The notes under the pieces are model-generated. The model saw only the letters and a list, made by a program, of their open reading frames with translations. It ran no database searches and had not been told where the DNA came from. A program made the position numbers and the translations under genes. From contig NVRG01000012.1 of the NCBI GenBank assembly GCA_002400805.1, forward strand, positions 5,783 through 12,761: a stretch of DNA of 6,979 nucleotides. Reading direction: 5' to 3'. The DNA is from Gammaproteobacteria bacterium (lineage in GTDB: Bacteria > Pseudomonadota > Gammaproteobacteria > Nitrosococcales > Methylophagaceae). How positions within the stretch are numbered: position 1 is the first letter of the stretch; the number at the start of each line of letters is the position of its first letter. This document shows, one piece after another, positions 1 to 6,836 of the stretch.

Positions 1-1986
1 CCAACATTACGTGCTGAGAAACCAATAGTCGGTACTGGCATGGAACGTGTTGTTGCTCAAGACTCTGGTGTCATGGTTATGGCCCGCCGTGGTGGTGTGG
101 TTGACTCTGTCGATGCTAGCCGTATCGTTATTCGTGTTAACGATGACGAAGCTGGTGATGCGGATTCTGGTGTTGATATTTACACCCTTATTAAATATGC
201 TCGTTCAAACCAAAGCACATGTATTAATCAGCGTCCTGTTGTTAAACCGGGTGATGTGATTGCTAAAAATGATGTGTTGGCGGATGGGCCATCTACTGAT
301 AAAGGTGAGTTGGCACTGGGACAAAATATTCTAATCGCATTCATGCCTTGGAATGGTTATAACTTCGAAGATTCGATTTTAGTTTCCGAGCGAGTAGTAC
401 AAGAAGATAGATTCACTACGATACATATTCAAGAATCTAACTGTTTAGCACGTGATACTAAATTAGGTACTGAGGAAATCACCAGTGATATTCCAAATGT
501 AAGCGAAAGCGCCTTATCTAAACTAGATGAGTCGGGCATTGTTTATGTGGGTGCTGAAGTTAAACCGGGTGATATTCTGGTCGGTAAAGTGACACCAAAA
601 GGTGAAACGCAATTGACACCAGAAGAAAAATTACTCCGTGCTATTTTTGGTGAAAAAGCAGCCGACGTTAAAGATTCATCTTTACGAGTACCAACGGGTA
701 CTTTCGGTACTGTTATTGATGTTCAAGTATTTACCCGTGATGGTGTTGAAAAAGATGAACGTACCTTAGCGATTGAGAAAGATGAGTTAGAACGTATTCG
801 TAACGATCTTAAAGATCAACATCGAATCATCGTTAACGATGTGTTCTTACGTTTAGAAAAATCATTAAATGGCAAGGTGGCTGAAAGTGCACCAGGTTTA
901 GCTGCGGGCGCTAAAATCACCAAGGCATATTTGAATAAATTGGAACATGCGAAATGGTTTGAGATTCGCATGGAAGCTGAAGTGCTCAATGCACAATTAG
1001 AGCAGGCGTCAAAGCAAATTGTTCAATATCGTCAAGATATGGATGATCAGTTTGAAATTAAGAAAAACAAATTAATCTCTGGCCATGATCTTGCTCCAGG
1101 TGTGCAACGCATGGTTAAGGTTTTCTTAGCGGTACGTCGTCGTATTCAACCGGGTGACAAAATGGCCGGTCGTCACGGTAACAAAGGTGTTATTTCAAAC
1201 ATTGTTCCTGTTGAAGATATGCCATATACCGCAGATGGTCGTCCGGTAGATATCGTGTTGAACCCACTGGGTGTACCGTCACGGATGAATATCGGTCAGG
1301 TCCTTGAGATTCATTTGGGTTGGGCGGCTAAAGGCTTGGGTTATAAGATTGCTGAGATGTTAGATCAGCAACGTGACATCGCAGAGTTACGTGAGTTCTT
1401 AGACAAGGTGTATAACACCAGTGGTAAGAAAGAAGATCTAGATTCGTTCTCCGATGATGAAATCATTGAAATGGCCGGTAACCTCAGACAAGGTGTGCCG
1501 ATGGCAACGCCTGTATTTGATGGTGCTGCAGAAAGCGAAATCAAAGACATGCTGGAACTTGCAGGCTTACCGCGGAGTGGTCAAACTAAATTGATTGATG
1601 GTCGCACCGGTGAATTCTTCGATCGTGAAGTCACGGTTGGTTATATGCATATGTTGAAACTGAATCACTTGGTTGATGACAAAATGCATGCACGTTCAAC
1701 AGGTCCATACAGCTTGGTTACCCAACAGCCGTTGGGTGGTAAAGCGCAATTTGGTGGACAGCGTTTCGGTGAGATGGAAGTGTGGGCATTGGAAGCATAT
1801 GGTGCCGCTTATACCTTGCAAGAAATGTTGACCGTGAAATCGGATGATGTGATTGGTCGTACACGTATGTACAAAAACATTGTGGATGGTGATTATCGTA
1901 TGGATGCAGGCATGCCTGAATCCTTCAAAGTATTAACACGTGAGATTCGATCACTGGGTATTGATATTGAATTAGTTAGTGACTAA
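1..1986 (+). CDS. rpoB: RNA polymerase beta subunit, 3' part (5' end outside window)
   Basis: Beta subunit of DNA-dependent RNA polymerase, which forms one side of the catalytic cleft and the flap. The reading frame is open from base 1 ([16 protein letters not shown]) and ends in TAA. By alignment from memory to E. coli beta, the first codon matches Pro691, so 690 N-terminal residues are missing; 661 are present. Visible landmarks, in E. coli numbering, are Glu813/Asp814 in [13 protein letters not shown] (367-372), the flap-tip helix LLRAIFGE that contacts sigma region 4 (631-654), an insertion corresponding to betai9/SI2, catalytic Lys1065 (1159-1161) and Lys1073 (1183-1185) in [12 protein letters not shown], and His1237 (1666-1668). 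The C-terminus ends IDIELVSD, as short as in E. coli. The main rifampicin clusters and Arg687 lie upstream, so resistance cannot be judged. An ATG at 40 is internal, not the start. rpoC follows after 71 nt and is presumably co-transcribed. Confidence 0.98.
   Translation, partial: PTLRAEKPIVGTGMERVVAQDSGVMVMARRGGVVDSVDASRIVIRVNDDEAGDADSGVDIYTLIKYARSNQSTCINQRPVVKPGDVIAKNDVLADGPSTDKGELALGQNILIAFMPWNGYNFEDSILVSERVVQEDRFTTIHIQESNCLARDTKLGTEEITSDIPNVSESALSKLDESGIVYVGAEVKPGDILVGKVTPKGETQLTPEEKLLRAIFGEKAADVKDSSLRVPTGTFGTVIDVQVFTRDGVEKDERTLAIEKDELERIRNDLKDQHRIIVNDVFLRLEKSLNGKVAESAPGLAAGAKITKAYLNKLEHAKWFEIRMEAEVLNAQLEQASKQIVQYRQDMDDQFEIKKNKLISGHDLAPGVQRMVKVFLAVRRRIQPGDKMAGRHGNKGVISNIVPVEDMPYTADGRPVDIVLNPLGVPSRMNIGQVLEIHLGWAAKGLGYKIAEMLDQQRDIAELREFLDKVYNTSGKKEDLDSFSDDEIIEMAGNLRQGVPMATPVFDGAAESEIKDMLELAGLPRSGQTKLIDGRTGEFFDREVTVGYMHMLKLNHLVDDKMHARSTGPYSLVTQQPLGGKAQFGGQRFGEMEVWALEAYGAAYTLQEMLTVKSDDVIGRTRMYKNIVDGDYRMDAGMPESFKVLTREIRSLGIDIELVSD
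742..1092 (+). other. Lineage-specific insertion betai9/SI2 within RpoB
   Basis: This part of rpoB corresponds to E. coli beta about 938-1042, the second dispensable region. It is bounded by conserved FTRDGVEKD on the left and HDLAPGV on the right. The segment is charged and predicted helical. Conservation drops sharply compared with the flanks. It carries a [20 protein letters not shown] stretch absent from the enteric version, and by my residue count it is 12 residues longer than E. coli's. The boundaries are approximate and come from remembered alignment, not a computed one. Confidence 0.75.
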
Positions 1987-1990
1987 CTAA
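1972..1990. repeat. Near-perfect palindrome spanning the rpoB stop codon
   Basis: The arms TTAGTTAGT (1972-1980) and ACTAACTAA (1982-1990) are exact reverse complements around a single G at 1981. As RNA they could form an 8-bp stem with a UGA triloop. The rpoB stop TAA (1984-1986) lies in the right arm. The stretch holds stop codons in all three forward frames (TAG 1973, TAG 1977 and TGA 1980, TAA 1984). It is A/T-rich with no U tract after it, so it is not an intrinsic terminator. Its function is unknown. Confidence 0.7.
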
Positions 1991-2029
1991 CACAAGATTG
2001 AATATTACTTACCGATAATCAGTATATTG

Positions 2030-2042
2030 GCCGTTAAACGGC
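2030..2042 (+). repeat. Small hairpin in the rpoB-rpoC spacer
   Basis: GCCGT (2030-2034) and ACGGC (2038-2042) pair perfectly around a TAA loop, 3 nt upstream of the rpoC Shine-Dalgarno. No U tract follows, so it is not a terminator. It could influence access to the ribosome binding site or mRNA processing, but only the inverted repeat itself is seen. Confidence 0.5.
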
Positions 2043-2045
2043 AGC

Positions 2046-2050
2046 GGAGA
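2046..2050 (+). promoter_or_regulatory. Ribosome binding site of rpoC
   Basis: GGAGA lies 7 nt before the ATG at 2058. This supports that start, as does the conserved N-terminus [11 protein letters not shown]. Confidence 0.85.
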
Positions 2051-2057
2051 ATAAAAC

Positions 2058-5000
2058 ATGAAAGATTTGCTTAACCTGTTAAAGCAACAATCTCAACCAG
2101 AAGAGTTTGATGCCATTCGAATTGGTCTGGCATCACCAAAAATGGTGAGATCATGGTCATTTGGTGAAGTTAAAAAACCAGAGACTATTAACTATCGCAC
2201 CTTCAAACCTGAGCGTGAAGGTCTGTTTTGCTGCAAATTGTTTGGACCTGTTAAAGATTACGAATGTCTTTGTGGTAAATACAAACGCCTTAAACACCGT
2301 GGTGTAATTTGTGAAAAGTGTGGTGTAGAAGTCACGGTGGCTAAAGTACGTCGTGAGCGTATGGGACACATTGAACTGGCTAGCCCTGTTGCTCATATTT
2401 GGTTCTTAAAATCATTACCGTCACGTATTTCTTTGTTCTTAGATATGACATTACGTGATATCGAACGAGTATTGTATTTCGAAGCATTTATCGTGGTTGA
2501 TGCCGGCATGACACCTTTAGAAAAAGGTCAGTTATTGTCAGATGAGACACTATTACAAGCAGTAGAAGAATATGGTGATGACTTTGATGCCCGCATGGGT
2601 GCAGAAGCTATTCAGCAACTGTTACGTAATATCGATGTGGTTAAAGAAATCGATGTTATTCGTGAAGCTATCGAAGCGACCAACTCAGAAACTAAGATTA
2701 AGAAATTAACCAAACGTTTAAAATTAATGGAAGCGTTTAGTGAGTCAGGTAACAAGCCAGAATGGATGGTAATGGAAGTATTACCGATTTTACCACCTGA
2801 TTTACGTCCATTAGTACCACTAGATGGTGGTCGTTTTGCGACTTCAGATTTGAATGATTTATACCGTCGAGTGATCAACCGTAACAATCGTTTGAAACGT
2901 TTATTAGATCTTAATGCACCTGACATCATCGTCCGTAATGAAAAACGTATGTTGCAAGAATCGGTTGATGCCTTATTAGATAATGGTCGTCGTGGACGTG
3001 CGATCACCGGTACTAACCGGATGCCATTAAAATCATTGGCAGATATGATCAAAGGTAAGCAAGGTCGTTTCCGTCAAAACTTACTAGGTAAGCGAGTTGA
3101 TTACTCGGGTCGTTCAGTAATCGTAGTGGGTCCATACTTGAAGTTACATCAGTGTGGCCTACCTAAAAAAATGGCATTGGAATTATTCAAACCATTTGTC
3201 TACGGTAAATTAGAGCGTGCTGGTTTAGCAACAACCATTAAAGCAGCCAAGAAAATGGTTGAACGTGAAGGTCCAGAAGTTTGGGATATTCTTGAAGACG
3301 TTATTCGTGAGCATCCCGTTATGCTTAACCGTGCACCAACATTGCATAGATTAGGTATTCAAGCGTTCGAACCATTATTGATTGAAGGTAAAGCGATCCA
3401 GTTACATCCATTAGTCTGTGGTGCATTTAACGCCGACTTTGATGGTGACCAAATGGCGGTACACGTTCCATTGTCAATCGAAGCGCAATTAGAAGCACGT
3501 TCTTTGATGATGGCGACCAATAACATTTTGTCACCAGCCAATGGCGAGCCGGTAATCATTCCTTCTCAAGATGTGGTATTGGGTCTGTATTACATGACGC
3601 GTGCATTGATAAATGCCAAAGGTGAAGGCAGCAAGTTTGCTAACTTGGCTGAATTAAAACGCGCCTTTGATACTAAGCAAGTGGCACTGCATGCGAAGGT
3701 TACAGTGCGTTTAGATGAGACGGATATTACACTGCCTGAACCAGAACAAAATAGAACCATCCGAGTAGAAACTACCGTTGGTCGTGCGATCGTATCAGGC
3801 ATTCTGCCAAAAGGATTGCCATTCTCAGTTGTTGATCGTGAATTGAACAAAAAAACGATTGCCGAAATAGTGAATATTTGCTACCGACGTATGGGTTTAA
3901 AAGAGACGGTTATCTTTGCTGATCAATTGATGTATCTAGGATTTAGCTATGCGACCATGTCTGGTGCATCAGTAGGTATAGATGATATGGCTATTCCTGC
4001 AGAAAAAGCAGAGATTCTGGCCGTAGCTGAAGCTGAAGTTGAAGAAATTGCAATGCAATATGCATCAGGTTTGGTTACTGATGGCGAGCGTTATAATAAG
4101 ATCATCGATATTTGGTCTCGTACCAATGATCAAGTCGCCAACGCGATGATGGAAGGTTTAGGGACCGATACTGTTATTGACGCGGAAGGTAATGAAGTTA
4201 AGCAAGCGTCAATGAACTCTATTTATATGATGGCCGATTCAGGTGCGAGGGGTTCCGCTGCTCAGATTCGTCAATTGGCGGGTATGCGTGGCTTGATGGC
4301 TAAACCAGATGGTTCGATCATTGAAACGCCAATCACGGCGAACTTCCGTGAAGGCTTAGATGTACTTCAATACTTTATTTCTACACATGGTGCTCGTAAA
4401 GGTCTAGCCGATACAGCGTTAAAAACGGCGAATTCAGGTTATTTGACTCGTCGCCTTGTTGATGTTGCGCAAGATTTGGTTGTTATTGAAGAAGACTGTG
4501 GTACTGAACGTGGCATGATGATGTCACCGATTATCGAAGGTGGAGATGTAGTTGAACCTTTAGGTGAGCGAGTATTAGGTCGAGTTATAGCTGTTGATGT
4601 AATGAAAGTAGATGGCAGTGACGTCGTTCTTGCCGCTGGCACAATGGTCGATGAAGGCTTGGTGACTAAGTTAGAGCAAGAGGGTATCGATGAAGTATTA
4701 GTACGTTCAGCTATTCACTGTGAATCTCGTTACGGTGTCTGTGCAGCTTGTTATGGCCGAGATCTAGGGCGCGGTCATATTATCAATGAAGGTGAAGCTG
4801 TCGGTGTTATTGCAGCGCAATCAATTGGTGAGCCGGGTACTCAGTTAACAATGCGTACCTTCCATATCGGTGGTGCCGCGTCTCGTACAGCCGCAGATAA
4901 CGCGGTAAGTTTGAAATATAAAGGTACGATTCGCTTCCATAATATGAAGTCAGTACAGCATGAAAGTGGTAAGTTTATCGCTGTTTCTCGTTCAGGTGAA

Positions 5001-6266
5001 TTACACCTGATTGATGAAAATGGTCGTGAACGTGAACGCTATAAAGTGCCTTATGGTTCTGAAATCAGTGTGGGTGATAATGACGCTGTTGATGCGGGTC
5101 AGGTGATTGCTACTTGGGACCCACATACTCACCCAGTTGTTACTGAGGTGGCAGGCCACGTTCAACTGAAAGACCTAGTTGAAGGTGTCACGGTTGATAA
5201 ACAAGTCGATGACGTGACTGGTTTAACAAGTATGATCGTTCGTGATCCTAAACAACGTACTTCGTCTTCAAAAGATATGCGACCGATGGTGAGATTGGTT
5301 GATGATAAAGGTGATGACTTGTTTATTGTTGGTACGGATATTCCGGCACAGTATTTCTTACCAGGCGGTGCGATAGTTCGTGTTACCGATGGTTCAGAAG
5401 TCGGTATCGGTGACGTATTAGCGCGCATCCCACAAGAAAGTAGTAAGACACGTGATATTACCGGTGGTCTACCTCGCGTAGCGGATCTATTTGAAGCACG
5501 TAAACCGAAAGATCCTGCATTGATGGCAGAAATCAGCGGAACGATTAGTTTTGGTAAAGAAACTAAAGGTAAACAGCGTTTGATTATTACACCTAAAGAA
5601 GGTGAGGCTCACGAGGAACTTATTCCTAAATGGCGTCACGTTTCAGTGTTTGAAGGCGAGCATATTGAAAAGGGTGAAATGATTGTTGATGGTCCAGAGG
5701 ATCCGCATGATATTTTACGTTTGAAAGGTATCGTAGCCTTAGCGAATTATATGGTGAAAGAAGTTCAAGAAGTTTATCGCCTGCAAGGTGTAAAAATTAA
5801 CGATAAGCATATCGAAGTTATTGTGCGCCAGATGTTACGTAAAGTAGAGATCCGATCGGCAGGTGATTCAGGCTTCTTAAAAGGTGAGCAGGTCGAATAT
5901 GATCGCATATTAGATAAAAATGATGATGTTCGTGCCGAGGATAAACTAGAAGCAACGTTTACCCCGATGTTATTAGGTATTACCAAAGCATCATTAGCGA
6001 CAGAATCCTTTATCTCAGCCGCATCGTTCCAAGAAACTACACGCGTATTAACTGACGCGGCAGTGACGGGTAAGCGCGATAGTCTACGTGGCTTGAAGGA
6101 AAACGTTATCGTGGGTCGTCTTATCCCTGCCGGTACTGGCTTGGCTTACCACAAGGAACGCTATCGTAAACGTCATGGAGTTGATACTGCGGTAGAGAAA
6201 AGGAAGAAAAAAACTGTTCCAAAAATAGCGGAACAAAGCAGTGATGATTTGGAAAAGGTCTCATAA
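2058..6266 (+). CDS. rpoC: RNA polymerase beta' subunit, complete
   Basis: Largest subunit of RNA polymerase, 1402 residues against 1407 in E. coli. It holds the catalytic magnesium and the DNA clamp. Landmarks fall at E. coli positions: zinc site 1 Cys70/72/85/88; clamp coiled coil that binds sigma (about 260-309, [14 protein letters not shown]); active-site [12 protein letters not shown] with Asp460, Asp462 and Asp464 (3435-3449); bridge helix about 769-804; zinc site 2 Cys814/888/895/898; trigger loop [16 protein letters not shown] with Met932 and His936. The trigger loop is interrupted by SI3. ppGpp site 1 residues Arg417, Lys615, Ile619, Asp622 and Tyr626 are kept, but 362 is Lys, not Arg. 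Site 2 side RYNK (678-681) is intact. The last 37 residues after AYH diverge from enteric beta'. The start is set by a good Shine-Dalgarno and family length. It follows rpoB by 71 nt and is followed by a terminator. Confidence 0.99.
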   Translation: MKDLLNLLKQQSQPEEFDAIRIGLASPKMVRSWSFGEVKKPETINYRTFKPEREGLFCCKLFGPVKDYECLCGKYKRLKHRGVICEKCGVEVTVAKVRRERMGHIELASPVAHIWFLKSLPSRISLFLDMTLRDIERVLYFEAFIVVDAGMTPLEKGQLLSDETLLQAVEEYGDDFDARMGAEAIQQLLRNIDVVKEIDVIREAIEATNSETKIKKLTKRLKLMEAFSESGNKPEWMVMEVLPILPPDLRPLVPLDGGRFATSDLNDLYRRVINRNNRLKRLLDLNAPDIIVRNEKRMLQESVDALLDNGRRGRAITGTNRMPLKSLADMIKGKQGRFRQNLLGKRVDYSGRSVIVVGPYLKLHQCGLPKKMALELFKPFVYGKLERAGLATTIKAAKKMVEREGPEVWDILEDVIREHPVMLNRAPTLHRLGIQAFEPLLIEGKAIQLHPLVCGAFNADFDGDQMAVHVPLSIEAQLEARSLMMATNNILSPANGEPVIIPSQDVVLGLYYMTRALINAKGEGSKFANLAELKRAFDTKQVALHAKVTVRLDETDITLPEPEQNRTIRVETTVGRAIVSGILPKGLPFSVVDRELNKKTIAEIVNICYRRMGLKETVIFADQLMYLGFSYATMSGASVGIDDMAIPAEKAEILAVAEAEVEEIAMQYASGLVTDGERYNKIIDIWSRTNDQVANAMMEGLGTDTVIDAEGNEVKQASMNSIYMMADSGARGSAAQIRQLAGMRGLMAKPDGSIIETPITANFREGLDVLQYFISTHGARKGLADTALKTANSGYLTRRLVDVAQDLVVIEEDCGTERGMMMSPIIEGGDVVEPLGERVLGRVIAVDVMKVDGSDVVLAAGTMVDEGLVTKLEQEGIDEVLVRSAIHCESRYGVCAACYGRDLGRGHIINEGEAVGVIAAQSIGEPGTQLTMRTFHIGGAASRTAADNAVSLKYKGTIRFHNMKSVQHESGKFIAVSRSGELHLIDENGRERERYKVPYGSEISVGDNDAVDAGQVIATWDPHTHPVVTEVAGHVQLKDLVEGVTVDKQVDDVTGLTSMIVRDPKQRTSSSKDMRPMVRLVDDKGDDLFIVGTDIPAQYFLPGGAIVRVTDGSEVGIGDVLARIPQESSKTRDITGGLPRVADLFEARKPKDPALMAEISGTISFGKETKGKQRLIITPKEGEAHEELIPKWRHVSVFEGEHIEKGEMIVDGPEDPHDILRLKGIVALANYMVKEVQEVYRLQGVKINDKHIEVIVRQMLRKVEIRSAGDSGFLKGEQVEYDRILDKNDDVRAEDKLEATFTPMLLGITKASLATESFISAASFQETTRVLTDAAVTGKRDSLRGLKENVIVGRLIPAGTGLAYHKERYRKRHGVDTAVEKRKKKTVPKIAEQSSDDLEKVS
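4884..5447 (+). other. SI3 insertion in the RpoC trigger loop
   Basis: Codons 943-1130 fall between the two halves of the trigger loop, after FHIGGAASR and before [15 protein letters not shown]. They match the position and size of E. coli SI3, a sandwich-barrel hybrid motif module characteristic of proteobacteria and some other Gram-negative groups. Recognisable pieces include [14 protein letters not shown] and [12 protein letters not shown]. Numbering is again in register with E. coli at Gly1136 (5463), so the insert has essentially the same length. Its presence supports the taxonomic call. Confidence 0.8.
4992..5010. repeat. Perfect 7-bp inverted repeat inside rpoC
   Basis: TCAGGTG (4992-4998) and CACCTGA (5004-5010) are exact reverse complements around AATTA. 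They lie in the SI3 coding region (SGELHLID). No U tract follows. It may be a chance result of the codons; no function is claimed. Confidence 0.3.
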
Positions 6267-6282
6267 ATTTAAAAGAGATCTT
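6255..6282 (+). repeat. Stem-loop bracketing the rpoC stop codon
   Basis: AAGGTCTC (6255-6262) pairs with GAGATCTT (6275-6282), 8 bp with one G-U. The 12-nt A/T-rich loop contains the rpoC stop TAA (6264-6266). The right arm overlaps the first two bases of the candidate -35 box. It is not followed by a U tract. It may stabilise the rpoBC 3' end, or be chance. Confidence 0.4.
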
Positions 6283-6310
6283 GACTCAATAGTTGATTGA
6301 GTTGTAAAAT
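6281..6310 (+). promoter_or_regulatory. Candidate sigma70 promoter for the str genes
   Basis: TTGACT (6281-6286, 5 of 6 to TTGACA) and TAAAAT (6305-6310, 5 of 6 to TATAAT) are separated by 18 nt. The A/T-rich stretch 6263-6276 just upstream resembles an UP element. Initiation would be near 6317, in a pyrimidine-rich stretch without a favourable purine, which weakens the case. The predicted start is only about 8 nt before the terminator hairpin, so transcripts would have to pass the terminator to reach rpsL. Confidence 0.5.
6284..6302. repeat. Inverted repeat overlapping the candidate promoter
   Basis: ACTCAAT (6284-6290) and ATTGAGT (6296-6302) are exact reverse complements with the 5-nt spacer AGTTG; a G-U pair could extend the stem outward. 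It overlaps the end of the -35 box and most of the -35/-10 spacer. It could be an operator for a dimeric regulator or simply an mRNA stem-loop just after rpoC. No regulator is identified. Confidence 0.45.
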
Positions 6311-6324
6311 TCCTCTTCTTTGTC

Positions 6325-6355
6325 GGGCGCCATTATTTTAGGCGCCCCATTTTTT
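6325..6355 (+). terminator. Intrinsic terminator after rpoC
   Basis: GGGCGCC (6325-6331) pairs perfectly with GGCGCCC (6341-6347) around a 9-nt A/T loop. The stem is followed by CA and then six T (6350-6355). This is a classic rho-independent terminator on the + strand, 58 nt after the rpoC stop. The opposite strand has no U tract, so it works in one direction only. It most likely ends the rpoBC transcript, with any readthrough feeding rpsL-rpsG. No alternative antiterminator pairing is visible. Confidence 0.88.
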
Positions 6356-6356
6356 G

Positions 6357-6393
6357 ATGGTAATGCGAGAACAATAGTATCGCAGGCTACCAT
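6357..6393 (+). promoter_or_regulatory. Stem-loop in the rpsL leader
   Basis: ATGGTA (6357-6362) pairs with TACCAT (6388-6393). Inside, TGCGA (6364-6368) pairs with TCGCA (6380-6384), with a 1/3-nt internal loop and an 11-nt apical loop. It sits between the terminator and the rpsL Shine-Dalgarno, in the 5' leader of any str transcript that reads past the terminator. Two nested paired segments make it less likely to be chance than a single stem. Its role is unknown; it matches no leader element I recognise. Confidence 0.45.
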
Positions 6394-6408
6394 AGTTGAA
6401 TAATTGTT

Positions 6409-6412
6409 AGGG
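6409..6412 (+). promoter_or_regulatory. Ribosome binding site of rpsL
   Basis: AGGG is 8 nt before the ATG at 6421. It is modest in strength for a ribosomal protein gene, but the start is certain from the conserved [12 protein letters not shown]. Confidence 0.75.
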
Positions 6413-6420
6413 TTGTATTA

Positions 6421-6795
6421 ATGGCAACAATAAATCAGTTGGTTCGCAAACCAAGATTGAAGCAAAAGAAAAAGAACAACGTACCTGCATTGCAGGCATG
6501 TCCACAACGACGTGGTGTATGTACACGCGTTTATACTACAACGCCTAAAAAACCAAACTCGGCAATGCGTAAAGTTGCTCGTGTTCGCTTAACCAATGGT
6601 TTTGAAGTTACATCGTACATCGGTGGTGAAGGTCATAACCTTCAAGAGCACTCGGTTGTACTTATCCGTGGTGGTCGTGTTAAAGATTTGCCAGGTGTTC
6701 GTTACCACACTATTCGTGGTGCACTTGATACCTCAGGTGTTTCTGAACGTCGCCAAGGCCGATCTAAATACGGTGCTAAGCGTCCAAAGAGCTAA
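6421..6795 (+). CDS. rpsL: 30S ribosomal protein S12
   Basis: S12, 124 residues, the usual length. It sits at the decoding centre of the 30S subunit next to 16S rRNA helices 18, 27 and 44 and affects tRNA selection and accuracy. The family core is intact: [33 protein letters not shown] and [14 protein letters not shown]. Lys43 (6547-6549) and Lys88 (6682-6684) are the streptomycin-sensitive residues, so no classic resistance substitution is present. Asp89 is the residue that RimO methylthiolates in relatives. Compared with E. coli, the cysteine in KVCRVRL is Ala (residue 53) and DCSGV is DTSGV; both changes are ordinary variation. The N-terminal tail RLKQKKKNN is strongly basic, fitting its rRNA contacts. 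It is the first gene of the str cluster; rpsG follows after 41 nt. Confidence 0.99.
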   Translation: MATINQLVRKPRLKQKKKNNVPALQACPQRRGVCTRVYTTTPKKPNSAMRKVARVRLTNGFEVTSYIGGEGHNLQEHSVVLIRGGRVKDLPGVRYHTIRGALDTSGVSERRQGRSKYGAKRPKS

Positions 6796-6806
6796 GTTGA
6801 TTAGCT
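6790..6806 (+). promoter_or_regulatory. Hairpin at the rpsL stop, in the rpsL-rpsG junction
   Basis: AGCTAA (6790-6795), whose last three bases are the rpsL stop, pairs perfectly with TTAGCT (6801-6806) around the loop GTTGA. In E. coli the rpsL-rpsG junction is the target of translational repression by S7, so structure here could be regulatory. This hairpin is small and does not visibly copy the E. coli target. It is not a terminator, as no U tract follows. Confidence 0.4.
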
Positions 6807-6825
6807 ATATACGTTATTAAGAATT

Positions 6826-6829
6826 AGGA
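6826..6829 (+). promoter_or_regulatory. Ribosome binding site of rpsG
   Basis: AGGA (within AGGAAAG) is 7 nt before the ATG at 6837. It is a good Shine-Dalgarno and confirms the rpsG start. Confidence 0.85.
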
Positions 6830-6836
6830 AAGACAG

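Noticed and set aside
40..42. ATG at 40 as the start of rpoB
   Set aside because: The frame is open and conserved back to base 1 and matches internal beta sequence at E. coli residue 691 onward. The true start is upstream of the window.
1998..2028. Possible promoter between rpoB and rpoC: TTGAAT and TATATT
   Set aside because: The spacing is 19 nt, the -35 matches only 4 of 6, and an internal promoter is not expected here. A/T-rich spacers give such matches easily.
2612..3052. Open frame of 146 codons on the minus strand within rpoC
   Set aside because: It is a shadow of rpoC: no Shine-Dalgarno, no recognisable protein, and the + strand frame is certain. The other minus-strand frames inside rpoB and rpoC are rejected for the same reason.
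4021..4050. Repeated GCTGAAGCTGAAGTTGAAGAA-like triplets in rpoC
   Set aside because: This encodes AEAEVEE, matching AEAEVAE in E. coli beta'. It is a coding repeat, not a DNA element.
6354..6380. Possible second rpsL promoter: TTGATG and TAGTAT downstream of the terminator
   Set aside because: The spacing is only 15 nt, both boxes match 4 of 6, and the first overlaps the terminator U tract. The TTGACT/TAAAAT pair upstream is better.
6596..6820. A 74-codon + strand frame overlapping rpsL and the spacer
   Set aside because: It is an out-of-frame shadow of S12 with no ribosome binding site. It ends in the rpsL-rpsG spacer by chance.
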